From Alginatibacterium sediminis (GTDB lineage Bacteria > Pseudomonadota > Gammaproteobacteria > Enterobacterales > Celerinatantimonadaceae), in NCBI RefSeq assembly GCF_003610775.1, contig NZ_RAQO01000004.1, positions 624,822 through 688,821 on the forward strand: a stretch of 64,000 bases of DNA. The letters are read 5' to 3'. Shown in pieces: positions 63,488-64,000 of this stretch; within the stretch, counting starts at the first letter, position 1; each line of letters starts with the position of its first letter. The translations under genes and the position numbers were made by a program. The notes beneath the pieces are model-generated. The model ran no database searches, was not told the origin of the DNA, and saw nothing but the letters and a program-made list of their open reading frames with translations.

Positions 63488-64000
63488 TTAATTGGTCTCT
63501 AACTGAACCCCAAATTCTGCTTCAAAAAATTCCGGCACTACCTGTGTTGCTGCGCCGTACGCATGCTCATTAAACTCGTGTTGATGCTCGCTAGGTTCTA
63601 AATTAAGCTCTACCGTTCTAGCTCCTTGGCTAGCGGCTTCATGAACAAAACCTCCTGCCGGATAAACATGACAAGAGGTGCCGATGGCTACGAACATATC
63701 GGCTTGCAACAACTGGTGATAAATTCGGTCAAGGCCCAGAGGCATTTCGCCAAACCAAACCACATGTGGCCTTAATGGATTAGGGATTTGGCAACACGTA
63801 CACAAATGTTGGTTGGCTAAGTCTTGTTTCCATACTAATGTTTGTCCGCTTTGGGGACAGCGAGCACGAAGTAGTTCTCCATGCATATGCAATACTTGTT
63901 TACTACCCGCGCGCTCATGTAAGTTATCAATGTTCTGGGTAACCAAGAATAATTCAACATTTGGGTTTTGTTCAAGCTGAGCAATTGCAATATGGGCTGC
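63488..64000 (-). CDS. cobB: NAD-dependent protein deacylase, sirtuin (CobB), partial
   Basis: The frame continues past the right edge, so only the last 170 or so residues are present. [12 protein letters not shown] carries the NAD-site and the following HMHGEL the catalytic histidine. Zinc cysteines are seen in ARCPQSG and [16 protein letters not shown] and [13 protein letters not shown] are further class III sirtuin motifs. It removes acetyl or succinyl groups from lysines with NAD. The internal ATG at 63946 is not the start. Confidence 0.92.
   Translation of the reverse strand, partial: AAHIAIAQLEQNPNVELFLVTQNIDNLHERAGSKQVLHMHGELLRARCPQSGQTLVWKQDLANQHLCTCCQIPNPLRPHVVWFGEMPLGLDRIYHQLLQADMFVAIGTSCHVYPAGGFVHEAASQGARTVELNLEPSEHQHEFNEHAYGAATQVVPEFFEAEFGVQLETN

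Noticed and set aside
1..64000. tRNA, rRNA, CRISPR arrays, prophage and intact insertion sequences
   Set aside because: None could be seen: no cloverleaf with a CCA end, no regular repeats with spacers and no transposase or phage genes.

Overview
The window looks like chromosome of a marine gammaproteobacterium, most likely of the order Alteromonadales (Alteromonadaceae-like). This is inferred from gene content, not from a marker gene. The clues are roughly 40% GC, a cbb3 oxidase cluster followed by fnr, uspE and ttcA, a TonB2-type energizer with a TtpC-like subunit, many c-di-GMP proteins, an AcuI-type acrylyl-CoA reductase and a sulfatase. I see no rRNA, tRNA, CRISPR array, prophage or intact insertion sequence.

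Layout. 1-6 kb: the 5' part of an SsuA/THI5-like binding-protein gene (cut by the window edge), a PAS-GAF-GGDEF cyclase, and a two-gene unit pairing a PstS-like periplasmic protein with a membrane PAS-GGDEF-EAL protein. 6-19 kb: mostly single genes, namely an SDR, small proteins, a LysR regulator convergent with acuI, a sulfatase, an outer-membrane-like protein, two acetyl/acyltransferases, an RRM protein and a GGDEF-EAL protein. 19-26 kb: two LysR regulators, a PQQ-type sugar dehydrogenase, a NAD(P)-binding protein, cytochrome b561, a phospholipase D-like protein and a small membrane cyclase. 26.5-31.5 kb: a four-gene ABC sugar/oligosaccharide importer of the LplBC/YtcQ type, preceded by a MITE-like inverted-repeat element. 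32-38 kb: a secreted metallo-beta-lactamase-fold hydrolase with a histidine-rich partner, then a TtpC-ExbB-ExbD-TonB operon. 38.6-48.5 kb: an HNH-like orphan, LysR plus an M14-family deacylase, a minus-strand run (eamA, P-loop kinase, RluA-type pseudouridine synthase, cardiolipin synthase, unknown protein), an Lrp regulator and a ThrE-like exporter. 48.5-49.8 kb: 1.35 kb without a convincing gene, ending in a perfect FNR box.

49.8-64 kb is the most coherent block: ccoNOQP (structural subunits), ccoH/fixH, ccoI, ccoS and a DsbD_2/SafE-like membrane protein (assembly), then fnr with an FNR-like site of its own, uspE, pstSCAB (phosphate import, no phoU), ttcA and the C-terminal part of a sirtuin. 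FNR, the oxygen sensor, probably controls the high-affinity oxidase through the site at 49613 and itself through the site at 57044.

Four proteins here make or break c-di-GMP: 976, 2419, 16130 and 25518. All functions are read from motifs and family knowledge; no search was run.
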